Source of the DNA: Galaxea fascicularis
Taxonomy: Eukaryota; Cnidaria; Anthozoa; Scleractinia; Euphylliidae
Direction of reading: 5' to 3'
DNA: 64,000 nt
Assembly (NCBI GenBank): GCA_948470475.1
Contig: OX419340.1
Location: forward strand, 23,424,067 to 23,488,066
Part shown: piece after piece, positions 11,622-22,329 of the stretch
Numbering within the stretch: position 1 is the stretch's first letter
How the letters are laid out: each line of letters begins with the position of its first letter
Program-made: the position numbers and the translations under genes
Notes under the pieces: model-generated
What the model was told of the DNA's origin: nothing
Databases searched by the model: none
What the model saw: only the letters and a program-made list of their open reading frames with translations

Positions 11622-12226
11622 TCTCGTACAAGTACTCTAGGTACCAACGTCCAATTACCAGTGGATCAGAGTTTGTCACCCATAAGCGAAGCCACAAAAG
11701 TTTTCGACTTGCCGTGTCGATGCAGCCGTATATTGCAAGAGGATAGGTACTATTCTGGTAGCCCATAAGCTTATCGTGACCGTTAACCGAGTGTACAAAC
11801 TTCGGCCCCTTAGTAGTAAAATGTCGCTTTGGCTTTCTTTTCTTCGCAGCAACTCCACGAGCTTCGAGACCCTCTGGATCCAAGTCATACATGACAGCGT
11901 GGACCAAGTCTCTTGGTACATTCAGTTCATACTCATTTCGAATCTTTTTTTTGCATGGCCCGGTATCCAAGCCGTTTCCCAGGTCCATCATCTCTTCCGC
12001 AACAGCCTGTCTCACGTCTTCAACTGTTACGTCCTTGTCACTGTAAAAGATGCCAAAATGGCGAAGCCTGCGATCGAGCGATCGAATGCTTTAAGTGTAA
12101 TAAGAATAGTCTCTTGTCACCGAAGCTTAGAATTTCCTCTCGTTTAAACAACTGGCATACATATTTCTTCAAATCTTCCTTTAGATCTAAGTCTTCCTTC
12201 CAGGCATCATTACCAAAATAAGACAT
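11575..12226 (-). pseudogene. Integrase-like (rve/DDE) transposase, frameshifted
   Basis: An N-terminal part is read from 12226 (MSYFGNDAWKEDLDLKEDLKK). Around 12070-12100 the frame shifts into one reading SIRSLDRRLRHFGIFYSDK and continuing to VTVEDVRQAVAEEM. It then runs through VPRDLVHAVMYDLDPEGLEARG and the integrase-core-like VNGHDKLMGYQNSTYPLAIY and GCIDTASRKLLWLRLW, closing at 11575. In known relatives the first catalytic Asp sits in a DG.HKL motif; here it reads NGHDKL, so the residue is altered. Another stretch (GNGLDTGPCKK) is out of line with relatives. The product is not expected to be active. Confidence 0.7.
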
Positions 12227-12676
12227 TATTTATTCCTCTCCAGAAGAAGCAAGGAGAAAAATGCCACTAGTTTCCAGTCTCCTCTCTTGCTTCAAAATCC
12301 CTCTTTGAGTTTGCTGGGATGCTGTGGCAGCCACAGGCCATGGTCATTTTCATTTTATTTTGCTTTTCATTTAATTTTAAATTAAAAATGATTTTAAATT
12401 TACCTTTCATTCCCTTTAACTTTACTTTTCAATTTCAATTTGAATTTATCATGGTTTTATTTTGTTTTACTTTTTACTTTCACTTTACATTTTATTTAAT
12501 TTCAAATTTTACTGATTTTACATTTATTTTAATTTTAATTTACTTTTATTTTTTTATTGCAAATTATTTAGTTTTCACTTTTAAAGTGGTTTGATTCAAC
12601 GTTTATCTTTAATTTTCTCTTAATATTTTGGTCCAAAAAAATGGCAAAAATCGAATGGCAGTCATCGGCCACCATA

Positions 12677-14109
12677 ATGTTGTGGCTCGACATCGCGGCT
12701 TCACCGCTCACTTATCAAGCAGAAAAAAATCTGTGGGGCTGATACAACCTATTTCCCCTGCTCATACACTTCCCGCCAAACCGACGGATCGCTCTCTTAG
12801 TTTTCGTGAGATTTATCCCCACTCTCGTTTCTTGGGCTGCCTCGATGAGGTTTACGCTCTTTTCTTGCAACATAGTTGACAAGGTAGCTGTGTTGGAAAG
12901 AACATGCTCTAACTCTGGTGATGACTTCCGCTCAGGGTGTTGAAACGTCAGTCATTGTCACCACAAACAGTCCTTCTCAGGACCACACTTGGAGCTACGC
13001 GCCTGCCTGACGCGCCTAACGCTTTGGGAAAGGCAAATGGGAACGAGGTTGTACTTACAGTACGGACCTCAAACTCGGTAGGTTTAAGGAATTTAAAAGA
13101 GTCGAGTGATTAATCATTACTGGTTTTTACAACACCAGTTGACTGAAGTGGTAAATCCTGAACTCAGCTTTGAAGTTTCCCATCAGTTATTTTTCATTAA
13201 TATCCTGGTCTCCTGAACAACGCCCTCCTTTCGTAATGAACAAAATAATCTACCACTAAGTTACTGTATACCTTCAGATCGGTAACTTTCTTTAAATTTG
13301 CATTTTTGGGTTCAAGTTGTGGTTATTTTGAAAAAAATATTGAAAAAGACTAAATATTAGACGAGAAATAGTGTTTTTTTGTTTTGACCGGAAGTAAAAG
13401 TTCCCTTTTGATTGACATTCCTGGCGCTGTTTTTTCACTTGAAGGGGACACTTTAACATTTAAACAACAAACTGCTACCTGAGAATATTTATTTTGAAAT
13501 ATTTTTTTCTCCGAGAGCGATTTTTGTACGATCACTCCACATTCTTTAAATACTATTTCGAAAATGTGTTCTAACTTTTCAGTCACTGTAATTGACTACA
13601 ACAAAATGAAGACAGTTTTTTTCAATCGCGCTTTGGGTCTGAAAACTGAGCAACAAATTAAATTAGCAAAAGGCAAAATTCGCTTTGACTTGTCTTGAAA
13701 AGGTGATTCGGACGCTCGATTTTAGGGTCGTAAAAATTTGGCAATTTATTTTAGTTCAAAATTATTGGTATAGTTTGACAGCCAGCTCTTATTAAGCTTT
13801 AATTTGATATAGGGGTTTATATTAGGTATCCACATTTCAAACCGAACGCGCAACATCACTTGGACGTGAGACACCAGTAAAGGTATACAAATTTGTTTTT
13901 ATTAGTGGAACTATTCGGGATGTATCACGTTAAGTTTTGGGGTTTCGGGGTTTGCATCGGGCTGATTTTTTAACCACATCGTAAAGTATTCAGTTGGGCT
14001 AAGATTTTTGTAAAATTTGCAGATCGCATTTCGAAACTATCCTAATGGTAATGGTAACTTTATTTAAACTCAGTAAATCTTCCAGTAAAGATTATAAAAT
14101 GATAAAAGA
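12677..14109. other. Intergenic sequence with one repeat fragment
   Basis: About 12905-13010 (GATGACTTCCGCTCAGG, GAAACGTCAGTCATTGTC, GTCCTTCTCAGGACCACAC) matches, inverted, parts of the element at 40468-41302. The rest shows no supported exon or RNA. Confidence 0.45.
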
Positions 14110-14837
14110 TTAAAGGGGCGTTTACACGACAGATCAAAAATGGCACGGATCCGACAAAAACTGGAACGGTTCCAACAGTTTTTGCAAAGAAACAGTGAAC
14201 TCTTAAGGGCCATTTACACGACAGAGCAAAAATGGCACGGGCCCGACAAAAACTGGAACGGTTCCAGTTTTTGTCGGGCCCGTGCCATTTTTGCTCTGTC
14301 GTGTAAACGCCCCTTTATTCGTTCCGCGACGGGTCCATAGGCGCCTGTGGACCTGTCGCGGAACAAATAAAAGTTCACTGTTTCTTTAAATAATAATAAT
14401 GCGCTTTATTTGACCATCTTAAGTGAAAAAATACAATGGCGATACAATATTAAACATGCGAGAAAAATGGCAAATAATAGTCGAAATAATATGTTGAACT
14501 ATGTACATATACACACATAAATATATAAAAGTTATATTCCACAAAGTTTATGAGCTCTTGGTATGAAGGAACGTTGGTGTCTGTCGGTTCTCGACATTTC
14601 GATATATGTGCTTCTCCTAGATCTTAAATTATATTGATTTTTCGGTGCCGATTTAACTAAAACGTTATTTGGGTTAGACTCGTCCTTTAGAATTTTTTCA
14701 AGTTCTCGTTTGGTAGCAGTGCTCCTTCTCTCGTGAAGCGCAGGGAGGGCAGTTCTTGGTACGCCAATAATACTAAAAAAACCCCGTTTTTGTCGGATCC
14801 GTGCCATTTTTTGCTCTGGCGTGTAAACGACCCTTAA
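14110..14837. mobile_element. TTAA-flanked element with TIRs and a nested hairpin
   Basis: TTAA is found at both edges (14110-14113 and 14834-14837). Next to it lie the inverse ends GGGGCGTTTACACGACAG and CTCTGGCGTGTAAACGACCC. The same terminus is repeated at 14205-14315 as a nearly perfect hairpin with arms of about 54 bp. TTAA targets are typical of piggyBac and Kolobok elements; the superfamily here is not shown. The interior holds a LINE fragment. Confidence 0.7.
14532..14783 (-). pseudogene. LINE ORF2 C-terminal fragment inside the TTAA element
   Basis: The minus-strand translation runs RTALPALHERRSTATKRELE, then a segment with NQYNLRSRR and RTDRHQRSFIPRA. The order L.ALHERR, YNLRSR, RTDR..SFIP is the usual end of LINE reverse transcriptase proteins. 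The N-terminal residues of the ORF (MARIRQKRG) come from the host element's terminal repeat. It is a dead fragment. Confidence 0.6.
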
Positions 14838-15222
14838 GTAATTATCCCTAACTAAGCTAACTAACCTAAAATGCTATAAACTGTGTAACTACATACTAAA
14901 AGCTGCTTCACAACAACAACAACAACAACAACCATTTTATTATTTTTTTCTTAGATAAATAGACCATAAACTTACATAAGCCAAAAAAGGATGCCGTGTT
15001 AAAACTCATTCAAAAATCATGTAAAGATGTTGCTGCACGAAGGTCACTGGATGGGCTCAATCCCCGTGACAGGCCGGCTCCGCTGGAAGAGAAACTCTTC
15101 GGAGTTCTCACCCTTAACTTATGGCTACTGTTTCATTCTACTTTAAATCCGACCCTTAAAGTTTGATGAATTACCTGAAGGAGCACGTCCTGGAACTCAG
15201 AGGCTATAAAACTTAACTCAAT
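14838..15222. other. 3' flank of BTB-TLDc B with a (CAA)n microsatellite
   Basis: A CAA run of about eight units lies near 14908-14932. A minus-strand AATAAA (plus TTTATT, 14936-14941) lies about 280 bases past the stop codon and is a candidate polyadenylation signal. Confidence 0.45.
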
Positions 15223-17058
15223 TCACGGCTTATCAGCTTGGTAGACAAACACCTCCAACTCGTTGACAACAAAGTTGGCGTTTCCAGTAAAAAATGTTGA
15301 AGGTGTTATATGTGCGGGACATTGATAGGTATGACCTAGCTGAGAAGTGTTGCTCTGTGAATTTGCATTAGCGTTTCCACTGATATGAAGGTCAAGCCCT
15401 CCTCCAAATGTTGGCCCATTCGAAGTGTGAGAGTGGATCGCATGGCCTGCTGAGACAGCCTTGATTGGCAGCTTGGTTGGTTCTACGCTGCCTGGATTCA
15501 CGAGGCTGAATAAGAATGACTGTGTACACTGCTTGTAGGAATTTGTGCCTGAAATTACAAAAGAGATTATTTCACTGCCTTATCAAAGCTTTTAAGAAAT
15601 CTGAATTTTGAGTAACAGATATGTTTATGGAAGCGAAAGTATATAGAACACTAAGAACATGTACATCAAAAATATATCATTTCATCACATTCCTCCAGTA
15701 AAAATTTTCATAATTTTCGTGACAAAAGGTAGAGAAAGTATTATGCATCAAACGTGCTTAAATAGACCGAAAACCTGACCTACACTGAAAAGAAACAAAT
15801 GACAAGCACGCTATAGTACAGCAACAACAACTTTTGTAGCTGTGCATACTTTGCACAATTAACAGTATCACCGCAGATCTGAGTCCATCTTACAATATGC
15901 AAGACAAACGAACGGACGAACGAACGGACGAACGAATAAATCGATCTATCAATCAATGAATTAATCATTAACATCCCCAAACTGCTATCTTCGGGGCATT
16001 TTTGATCAAAAGCAGACTGAACGGTTTTAATAAAGTGACGTTATTTTGAGAATGGCACCACACGTGACATATATTCACCACTATTCGGTAGATTCTGGTC
16101 TTCTGAATATCGAAGTCGGAGCGTCAATAAAACGTCAATACGAAAAAGCAGATATACCGATTGTTGCAACAGAACAGGTAGGTGAAGGCATTTGATATAC
16201 AAAAGTTTCTCTAAGTTTTAAAAGCAGTAAATTGTGTCTCTGCCTTAGCACTACAGTTTTTCTCTTTGTAGTATATTAACACTTTGCGATTCTCTGATTC
16301 TCCTACTTTTAATGACGCGCTGTAAAAGTCTGCCCCGATCGAGCCGAGTGCAAAAACTTACCATCCCACGCCTGCTCTGTATACCCTCCAAAAACACTAT
16401 TTCCACTTTTCACCACAGTGAGAGTAGGGCCCTGATTATCACACAAGGCATGGAATCTTGCAGCTGCAAATCCGTCTCGAGAAGCACGATAAAGTAGAAC
16501 AAAGGTGGAGTGTGGGACATTTAGTTTCTCATTGAGCCACGTGTTTTCGAGGACTTGCTTGTGTTCCGTGGACAGGATTTTAGATCCCAAAAACGGTTGA
16601 GGGGCGAGCTCATCGACAATTCCACGAATCTGATAAAACTCAGCTTCCTCTAGTAACTCTTTGCGGACTAATTTATCATCTGGGAGAAGGAGGCGCCCCG
16701 TACGAAGGTAATTCAGGATATACCGGAAGTGAGTGCCATCGCGATCAACGAAGAAAGATCCATCTTTACCGGGCTTTGTATCAAATCTTCCGGAAAACAT
16801 GGCGTGTAACATCGAGCCTGTATCTTTTGTCAGAGTCTGAAGGCTCGTAGTGAAGTGCTGACCACCCACGTTTAAGTCGATAGTGGAAGCAAAGTGGACA
16901 TTTTCAAGCTTCTTCGCCACAGATTCAAAAGCTTGTTTTTCCTTGCGAACATCCATAGCTTGCTGCTTCATGATGTCGTAAGCTTTCTTCATATAGCCAA
17001 CAGCCTCTTCCAGTGCTTCGAAGCTTGGTATATTGACCTTTTCTTCGTCAACAGCCAT
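15223..17058 (-). CDS. BTB (T1-type)/TLDc domain protein, paralogue B, two exons
   Basis: Exon 1 is 17058-16362 (697 nt, donor GATG|GTAAGT) and exon 2 is 15548-15223 (acceptor TTTCAG|GCAC), joining in phase 1 to give 340 residues. The order is the same as in paralogue A: helical segment with many Lys and Glu, T1/BTB domain (IDLNVGGQHFTTSLQTL, FVDRDGTHFRYILNYLRTG), then TLDc (STFVLLYRASRDGF, FGGYTEQAWDG, FLFSLVNPG, ending near NELEVFVYQ). Exon 1 has exactly the same length as in paralogue A, so the two arose by tandem duplication. The start codon is 103 bases from the left edge of the giant CTTAG element, which has pushed this gene away from its former divergent neighbour at 27802. The biological role is not shown. 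Confidence 0.88.
15549..16361 (-). other. Intron of BTB-TLDc paralogue B
   Basis: An 813-bp intron containing a short GAACGGACGAAC-type simple repeat (15905-15940). On the plus strand a 42-codon ORF from ATG 16052 ends at a possible donor (GAACAG|GTAGGT). It could be a small antisense exon, but no partner exon was found and it is not called as a gene. Confidence 0.5.
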
Positions 17059-17161
17059 CTTCGGCTACAACTACAACGTGAAAGTGAAATTGGTTGACAA
17101 AGGCTGGCAAAGGGAAATTCAGTGAAATTCGAGATTCAGTGTCGATTCAGTGCGTGCTATT

Positions 17162-17169
17162 TTCCAAAG
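17162..17169 (+). repeat. Left target-site duplication TTCCAAAG
   Basis: The same 8 bases occur at 27574-27581, directly outside the matching termini of the giant element. An 8-bp duplication is typical of hAT, P and some Merlin transposons. Confidence 0.75.
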
Positions 17170-17229
17170 GGTAGGTACGTCATGTATGGGGACATATATT
17201 GTACCGTATACATAAACGGGTAACGTACA

Positions 17230-19690
17230 CATCCTTACCCATACTTAGCCGTACTTAGCCGTACTTAGACATCCTTACACATCCTTACCCATACTTAGCC
17301 ATACTTAGACATCCTTAGCCGTACTTAGCCATCCTTAGCTGTACTTAGACATCCTTAGCCGTACTTAGCCATCCTTAGCCGTACTTAGCCATCCTTAGCC
17401 GTACTTAGACATCCTTAGTGGTACTTAGACATCCTTAGCTGTACTTAGACATCCTTAGTGGTACTTAGACATCCTTAGCTGTACTTAAGAATCCTTAGCC
17501 TCACTTGGACATCGTTAGCCGTACTTAGACATCCTTAGCTGTACTTAGACATCCTTACACATCCTTAGCCGTTCTTAGCCGTACTTAGACATCCTTACAC
17601 ATTCTTAGCCGTACTTAGACATCCTTACACATCCTTAGCCGTACTTAGATATCCTTAGCCGTACTTACCCATCCTTAGCCGTACTTAGCCATCCTTAGCT
17701 GTACTTAGACATCCTTACACATCCTTAGACGTCCTTACACATCCTTAGCCGTACTTAGACATCCTTAGCTGTACTTAGACATCCTTGGCTGTACTTAGAC
17801 ATCCTTAGCTGTACTTAGACATCCTTAGTGGTACTTAGACATCCTTAGCTGTACTTAGACATCCTTAGTGGTACTTAGACATCCTTAGCTGTACTTAAGC
17901 ATGCTTAGCCTCACTTGGACATCCTTAGCCGTACTTAGACATCCTTAGCTGTACTTAGCCATCCTTAGCTGTACTTAGACATCCTTACACATCCTTAGCC
18001 GTACTTAGCCGTACTTAGACATCCTTACACATCCTTAGCCGTACTTAGCCGTGTTTAGACATCCTCACACATCCTTAGCCGTACTTAGATATCCTTAGCC
18101 GTACTTAGCCGTCCTTAGCCGTACTTAGCCATCCTTAGCCGTACTTTAGCCGTACTTAGACATCCTTACACATCCTTAGACGTACTTAGACATCCTTAGC
18201 CGTACTTAGACATCCTTAGCTGTACTTAGACATCCTTAGCTGTACTTGAGCATCCTTAGTCGTACTTAGACATCCTTAGCCATGCTTAGCAGTACTTAGC
18301 CATCCTTAGCCGTACTTAGCCATCCTTAGCCGTACGTAGCAATACTTAGCCGTACTTAGACATCCTTAGCCGTACTTAGACATCCTTAGCCGTACTTAGC
18401 CATCCTTAGCCGTACTTAGCCGTACTTAGACATCCTTAGCCGTACTTAGACATCCTTAGCTGTACTTAGACATCCTTAGCTGTAATTGAGCATCCTTAGC
18501 CGTACTATTACATCCTTAGCCATGCTTAGCAGTACTTAGCCATCCTTAGCCGTACTTAGCCATCCTTAGCCGTACGTAGCAATACTTAGCCGTACTTAGA
18601 CATCCTTAGCCGTACTTAGACATCCTTAGCCGTACTTAGCCATCCTTAGCCGTACTTAGCCGTACTTAGACATCCTTACACATCCTTAGACGTACTTAGA
18701 CATCCTTAGCCGTACTTAGACATCCTTAGCTGTACTTAGACATCCTTAGCTGTAATTGAGCATCCTTAGCCGTACTATTATATCCTTAGCCATGCGTAGC
18801 AGTACTTGGCCATCCTTAGCCGTACGTAGCCATCCTTAGCCGTACTTAGACAGCCTTAGCCGTACTTAGACATCCTTAGCCGTACTTAGCCATCCTTAGT
18901 CGTACTTAGATATCCTTAGCTGTACTTAGCCATCCTTAGCGGTACTTGGACATCCTTAGCGGTACTTAGACATCCTTAGCCGTACGTAGCCATCCTTAGC
19001 TGTACTTAGACATCCTTAGCCGTACTTAGCCATCCTTAGCTGTACTTAGAAATCCTTAGCTGTACTTAGCCATCCTTAGCTGTACTTAGACATCCTTACA
19101 CATCATTAGCCGTTCTTAGCCGTACTTAGACATCCTTACACATCCTTAGCCGTACTTAACCGTACTTAGACATCCTTACACATCCTTAGCTGTACTTAGA
19201 CATCCTTAGCCGTACTTAGACATCCTTAGCTGTACTTAAGCATACTTAGCCATACTTTGACATCCTTAGACATCCTTAGCTGTACTTAGGCATCCTTAGC
19301 TGTACTTAGACATCCTTAGCTGTACTTAGGCATCCTTAGCCGTACTTAGCCATCCTTAGCCGTACTTAGACATCCTTAGCCGTACTTAGACATCCTTAGC
19401 TGTACTTAAGCACACTTAGACATACTTTGACATCCTTAGACATCCTTAGCTGTACGTAGCCATCTTTAGCGGTACTTAGACATCCTTAGCTGTACGTAAG
19501 CATACTTGGCCTCACTTGGACATCCTTAGCCGTACTTAGCCATCCTGAGCTGTACTTAGACATCCTTAGCCATCCTTAGCTGTACTTAGACATCGTTAGC
19601 TGTACTTAGACATCCTTAGCTGTACATAGCGGACATCTTAAACTGTGCTTAGTCATTCTTAGAAATCCTTAGCCGTACTTAGACATCCTA
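17230..19690 (+). repeat. Left arm: 10/20-bp CTTAG tandem array
   Basis: About 2.46 kb of alternating decamers ending in CTTAG: ATCCTTAG and GTACTTAG each preceded by two variable bases (AC, CC, CT, TG). A common 20-mer is GTACTTAGACATCCTTAGCC. Units vary by point changes and rare one-base slips (near 18145). Blocks of a few hundred bases are repeated, for example the sections with CATGCTTAGCAGTACTTAG near 18280 and 18520. Confidence 0.95.
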
Positions 19691-20383
19691 GTTTCGAATG
19701 TTTTCTATAGAACCTCTAGGAAACCAAATAAAGTTACTTGTAGAATTAGAGAGAGAGAGAGAGAGAGGGGATTACAATTAAAGAAACTTCTGTTATCTGG
19801 TTAATATAACGTACCTTAGTTCCAATATAGATAGCAATTTAATAGCACATTTTTTTTGTCAGGGAAAGTGCGTTTTTTCTTTCTTTTTTTTGGGAGGGGG
19901 GGGGGGATGGCTGGGGAATTTTGGTAATTTTTCCAAAAATAGTGTTGGCCCTACCTTCTGCTTCATAAAGAAACTCCTGAACCCCAACTTTTAGGTGACT
20001 GACAAAAGTGCGACCCTCCCCTCACTAGAACATGGTATGTTCCATGCCGTAGAATCCTCAGAACATTTCGCTTGTAAACTCATGGATATAAATATATCTC
20101 GATATTGAAAGTGTGCATCATTTAAGTGTCGGATATTTACGTTTTATAGGTGAAGTTTTATAGAATGCGATAAAGAGAAAGTGGATTATCAACAATTCTC
20201 AAAATTAAACCACACATTAGAAGAAGAACAACTTAAAATGATGAAGTAATGGATGGTCTCTTTTAGGGCTTCCTCACCGCACTATTTTGAAGTATACTTT
20301 GACCAACTTCTATTGTAATTTGTGCATGTAGTGAAAAGAACCGATTATAAAAACAAGACAACAACTACTCTTATCCACCTCAG

Positions 20384-20566
20384 TAGACCTTATTCCAAAA
20401 TGGCGACGATTTTGTTATTCCTTTGTGTCCATGTTAATTGGCCCTTGTTGCCTCGTTTTGAGCTAAAAATTCTATTGTATTATGTAGATGCGATCGAGGC
20501 AAAGAGGGCTAATTAACATGAATATAAAATAATAATAAAATTGTCGCCATTTTGGAATAAGGTCTA
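20384..20566. mobile_element. Small TIR element (MITE) inside the core
   Basis: TAGACCTTATTCCAAAATGG at the left is matched by its inverse CCATTTTGGAATAAGGTCTA at the right. GTTAATTGGCCCT and AGGGCTAATTAAC continue the pairing inward. It has no coding capacity. It is nested in the giant element and is therefore a later insertion, or was carried with it. Confidence 0.7.
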
Positions 20567-20766
20567 TTACTATGGAATTTTGAACTTTATATTCAAGCCT
20601 ACCACAAGCCAGACTTAAAGAGCGACAACATGATCTATTGGAAAGACTTTACAACACCAGAAGAAAAAAAAACACTGAAACTGATCAATAACTTTCACAG
20701 TTTCTGGACAGATGATAAGATGCCTGTAATAAACTACATTGCTTTAATACCTCTCTTGGATATATC

Positions 20767-21050
20767 TTTGTCTCGCCATTGATTTTCTTACAGACAATAT
20801 CAACGTTTTATCCGGAATCGTAGTATTAATTAGCCAGTTGGTTGGGATATCTGTCTATGGGCACTACTAGCGCTCCTTTATTGGCTCATCTGTTCCTTCA
20901 CACTTTCGAGCATGATTTCATTATGACGTTTATGAAAAGGGAGATGCCTAAAGCCATTGCCTTTATCACCAATACTTTTAAATTGCTATCTATATTGGAA
21001 CTACCGTACGTTATATTAACCAGCAGACAACAGAAGTTTCTATTGTAATC
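20767..21050 (+). pseudogene. Reverse-transcriptase fragment, possibly Penelope-like, frameshifted
   Basis: One frame reads AIDFLTDNINVLSGIVVL; after a one-base shift it reads GTTSAPLLAHLFLHTFEHDF. The order matches the D....F..G....Q..G..MGTNCAPLLADLFL region known from Penelope-like and related reverse transcriptases. The catalytic YIDD region that should follow is missing or unreadable. It is a relic. Confidence 0.55.
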
Positions 21051-21461
21051 CCCTCTACGCTCTCCTCCAAACTTGAGACTGAATAAAGTTAATTCTGAAA
21101 GTAACTTATAGAAATCATTCGCAACTAGTAGGCTGTATCACGTCACCGTTTTCTCTTCCATAACGTCTACCAAACACGTGGGAATGGCAAGCTGCTGTAC
21201 CACCGTTATCAAGCGTGGCTATCATGAGATACCCAAAGTTCACAGGCGCCAAACTAAGAGTGGTAAAGGATGTTTAAGCAAAGCGAGGCTATGAAACATT
21301 AAGTAAAGTTAAGTCTAAGCCGGATGTCACAGTACAGCTATGTCTGAGGATCTGTAACAACGGCTAAGGATGTTTAAGTACAGCTAAGGATGGCTAAGTC
21401 CCGCTAACATAACCAGAAATCCTAGACAGTAAGCGGCTTGCCTCGCGGGCGCGGATTCAAA

Positions 21462-21618
21462 ATGGCGGCCAGATCGAGTAAAAGAGTAAATAAGGGATTT
21501 TACAAGGCTTTAAACGATGTCAGCACTGCAGATTTTTTTAAAGACTCGACCAGCGACAAAGACAGGCCCTTTTTATCAAGTGGAAAGGGTTCTGAGTCAG
21601 TGCAAGTTAAAGGGAAAG
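21462..21618 (+). other. Exon-like ORF with a splice donor inside the giant element
   Basis: ATG at 21462 (CAAAATGG context) opens a 52-codon stretch, MAARSSKRVNKGFYKALNDV then a Ser/Lys-rich part, ending at AAAG|GTAAATA. It looks like a first coding exon, with GC-rich sequence just upstream (21440-21456). No downstream exon was found in the core. It may be a captured host exon or the remnant of the element's own gene. I do not recognise the protein. Confidence 0.3.
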
Positions 21619-22329
21619 GTAAATACTTTCTTTATCGTTCTCTTGATGCACTCGAGGGGTCCTCGAGGGCGATTCGAAGGCTTCTTCCCGCTTTTTTTCG
21701 AAATTTGGTCAGTTCTCATGTTCAGCGGCGTCCCTATTGTAACAGGGAATACAACTGACCAAAAAACGAGCTAAAAACAAAATGGCTTCCAAAGTGGAAC
21801 GAAAACAAACCGGTTTTCGGAGCATTTTTGCTTCACTAATGGCTCCAACCTGGCGTATGGCTCATTCAAAAAATCCTACTTTTCGGTCAAAAAAAACACT
21901 GCCTTAGTGGACGTTTTTTGGGGAGAAAAATATTCCTTTTGGTAGCTTAACATCACATCTTTTGAATGGGATGTTGGGGAAACGTATCGGAGAAACTATT
22001 TTCTCTCTGCAGACGAAGGGAGGCATGAAGGTCAACACTACTTTAAGAGGTTATTGTGTTCATTTATGACTCTACTTCGATCAAAAAAGGCACTGCCTAG
22101 AATAATTTTATCCTGACGTTTCCTTCGATTGAAGTGCTGTTCGATCGTTGCTTTATCGATTTCGATGTTGGGGAAAGTTGCATTTTCGGCGACAAGGACA
22201 TAATATGCAATAGTTTATAATTTCCCCCTCATTCTCTTTATGATCTGCCGCCATATTTAATCCGTATATGTGTCCTTTGCGCATGCTTGCAGCTTAGGCG
22301 GCAGCCATGTTGTATAGAATTTCTGGCTA

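Larger units (their letters stand above)
10639..12676. mobile_element. DNA transposon with long TIRs (436 and 407 bp) and decayed integrase-like coding
   Basis: The left TIR (10639-11074) and right TIR (12270-12676) are near inverse copies from TATGGTGGCCGATGACTG at the tips to GAGACTGGAAAC inside. Most of each TIR is an A/T-biased run (TAAAATTAAA-like on one strand). Between them are two convergent ORFs: an accessory ORF on plus and an integrase-like transposase on minus. The flanks show no clean target duplication. Long TIRs plus an integrase-type transposase recall the IS3EU group, but that name is from memory and is not proven here. Confidence 0.8.
19691..22329. other. Core of the giant element
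   Basis: 2.6 kb between the arms. It contains a GA microsatellite (about 19748-19767), a hairpin MITE (20384-20566), a broken reverse-transcriptase fragment (20767-21050), a few isolated CTTAG-type units (21335-21410) and an exon-like ORF (21462-21618). No DDE transposase or other full gene is visible. Confidence 0.6.

Noticed and set aside
17230..19690. Telomere- or centromere-type satellite (TTAG-rich)
   Set aside because: The units are degenerate 10/20-mers, not a fixed TTAGG or TTAGGG repeat. The array is bounded by transposon-like termini and a target duplication.
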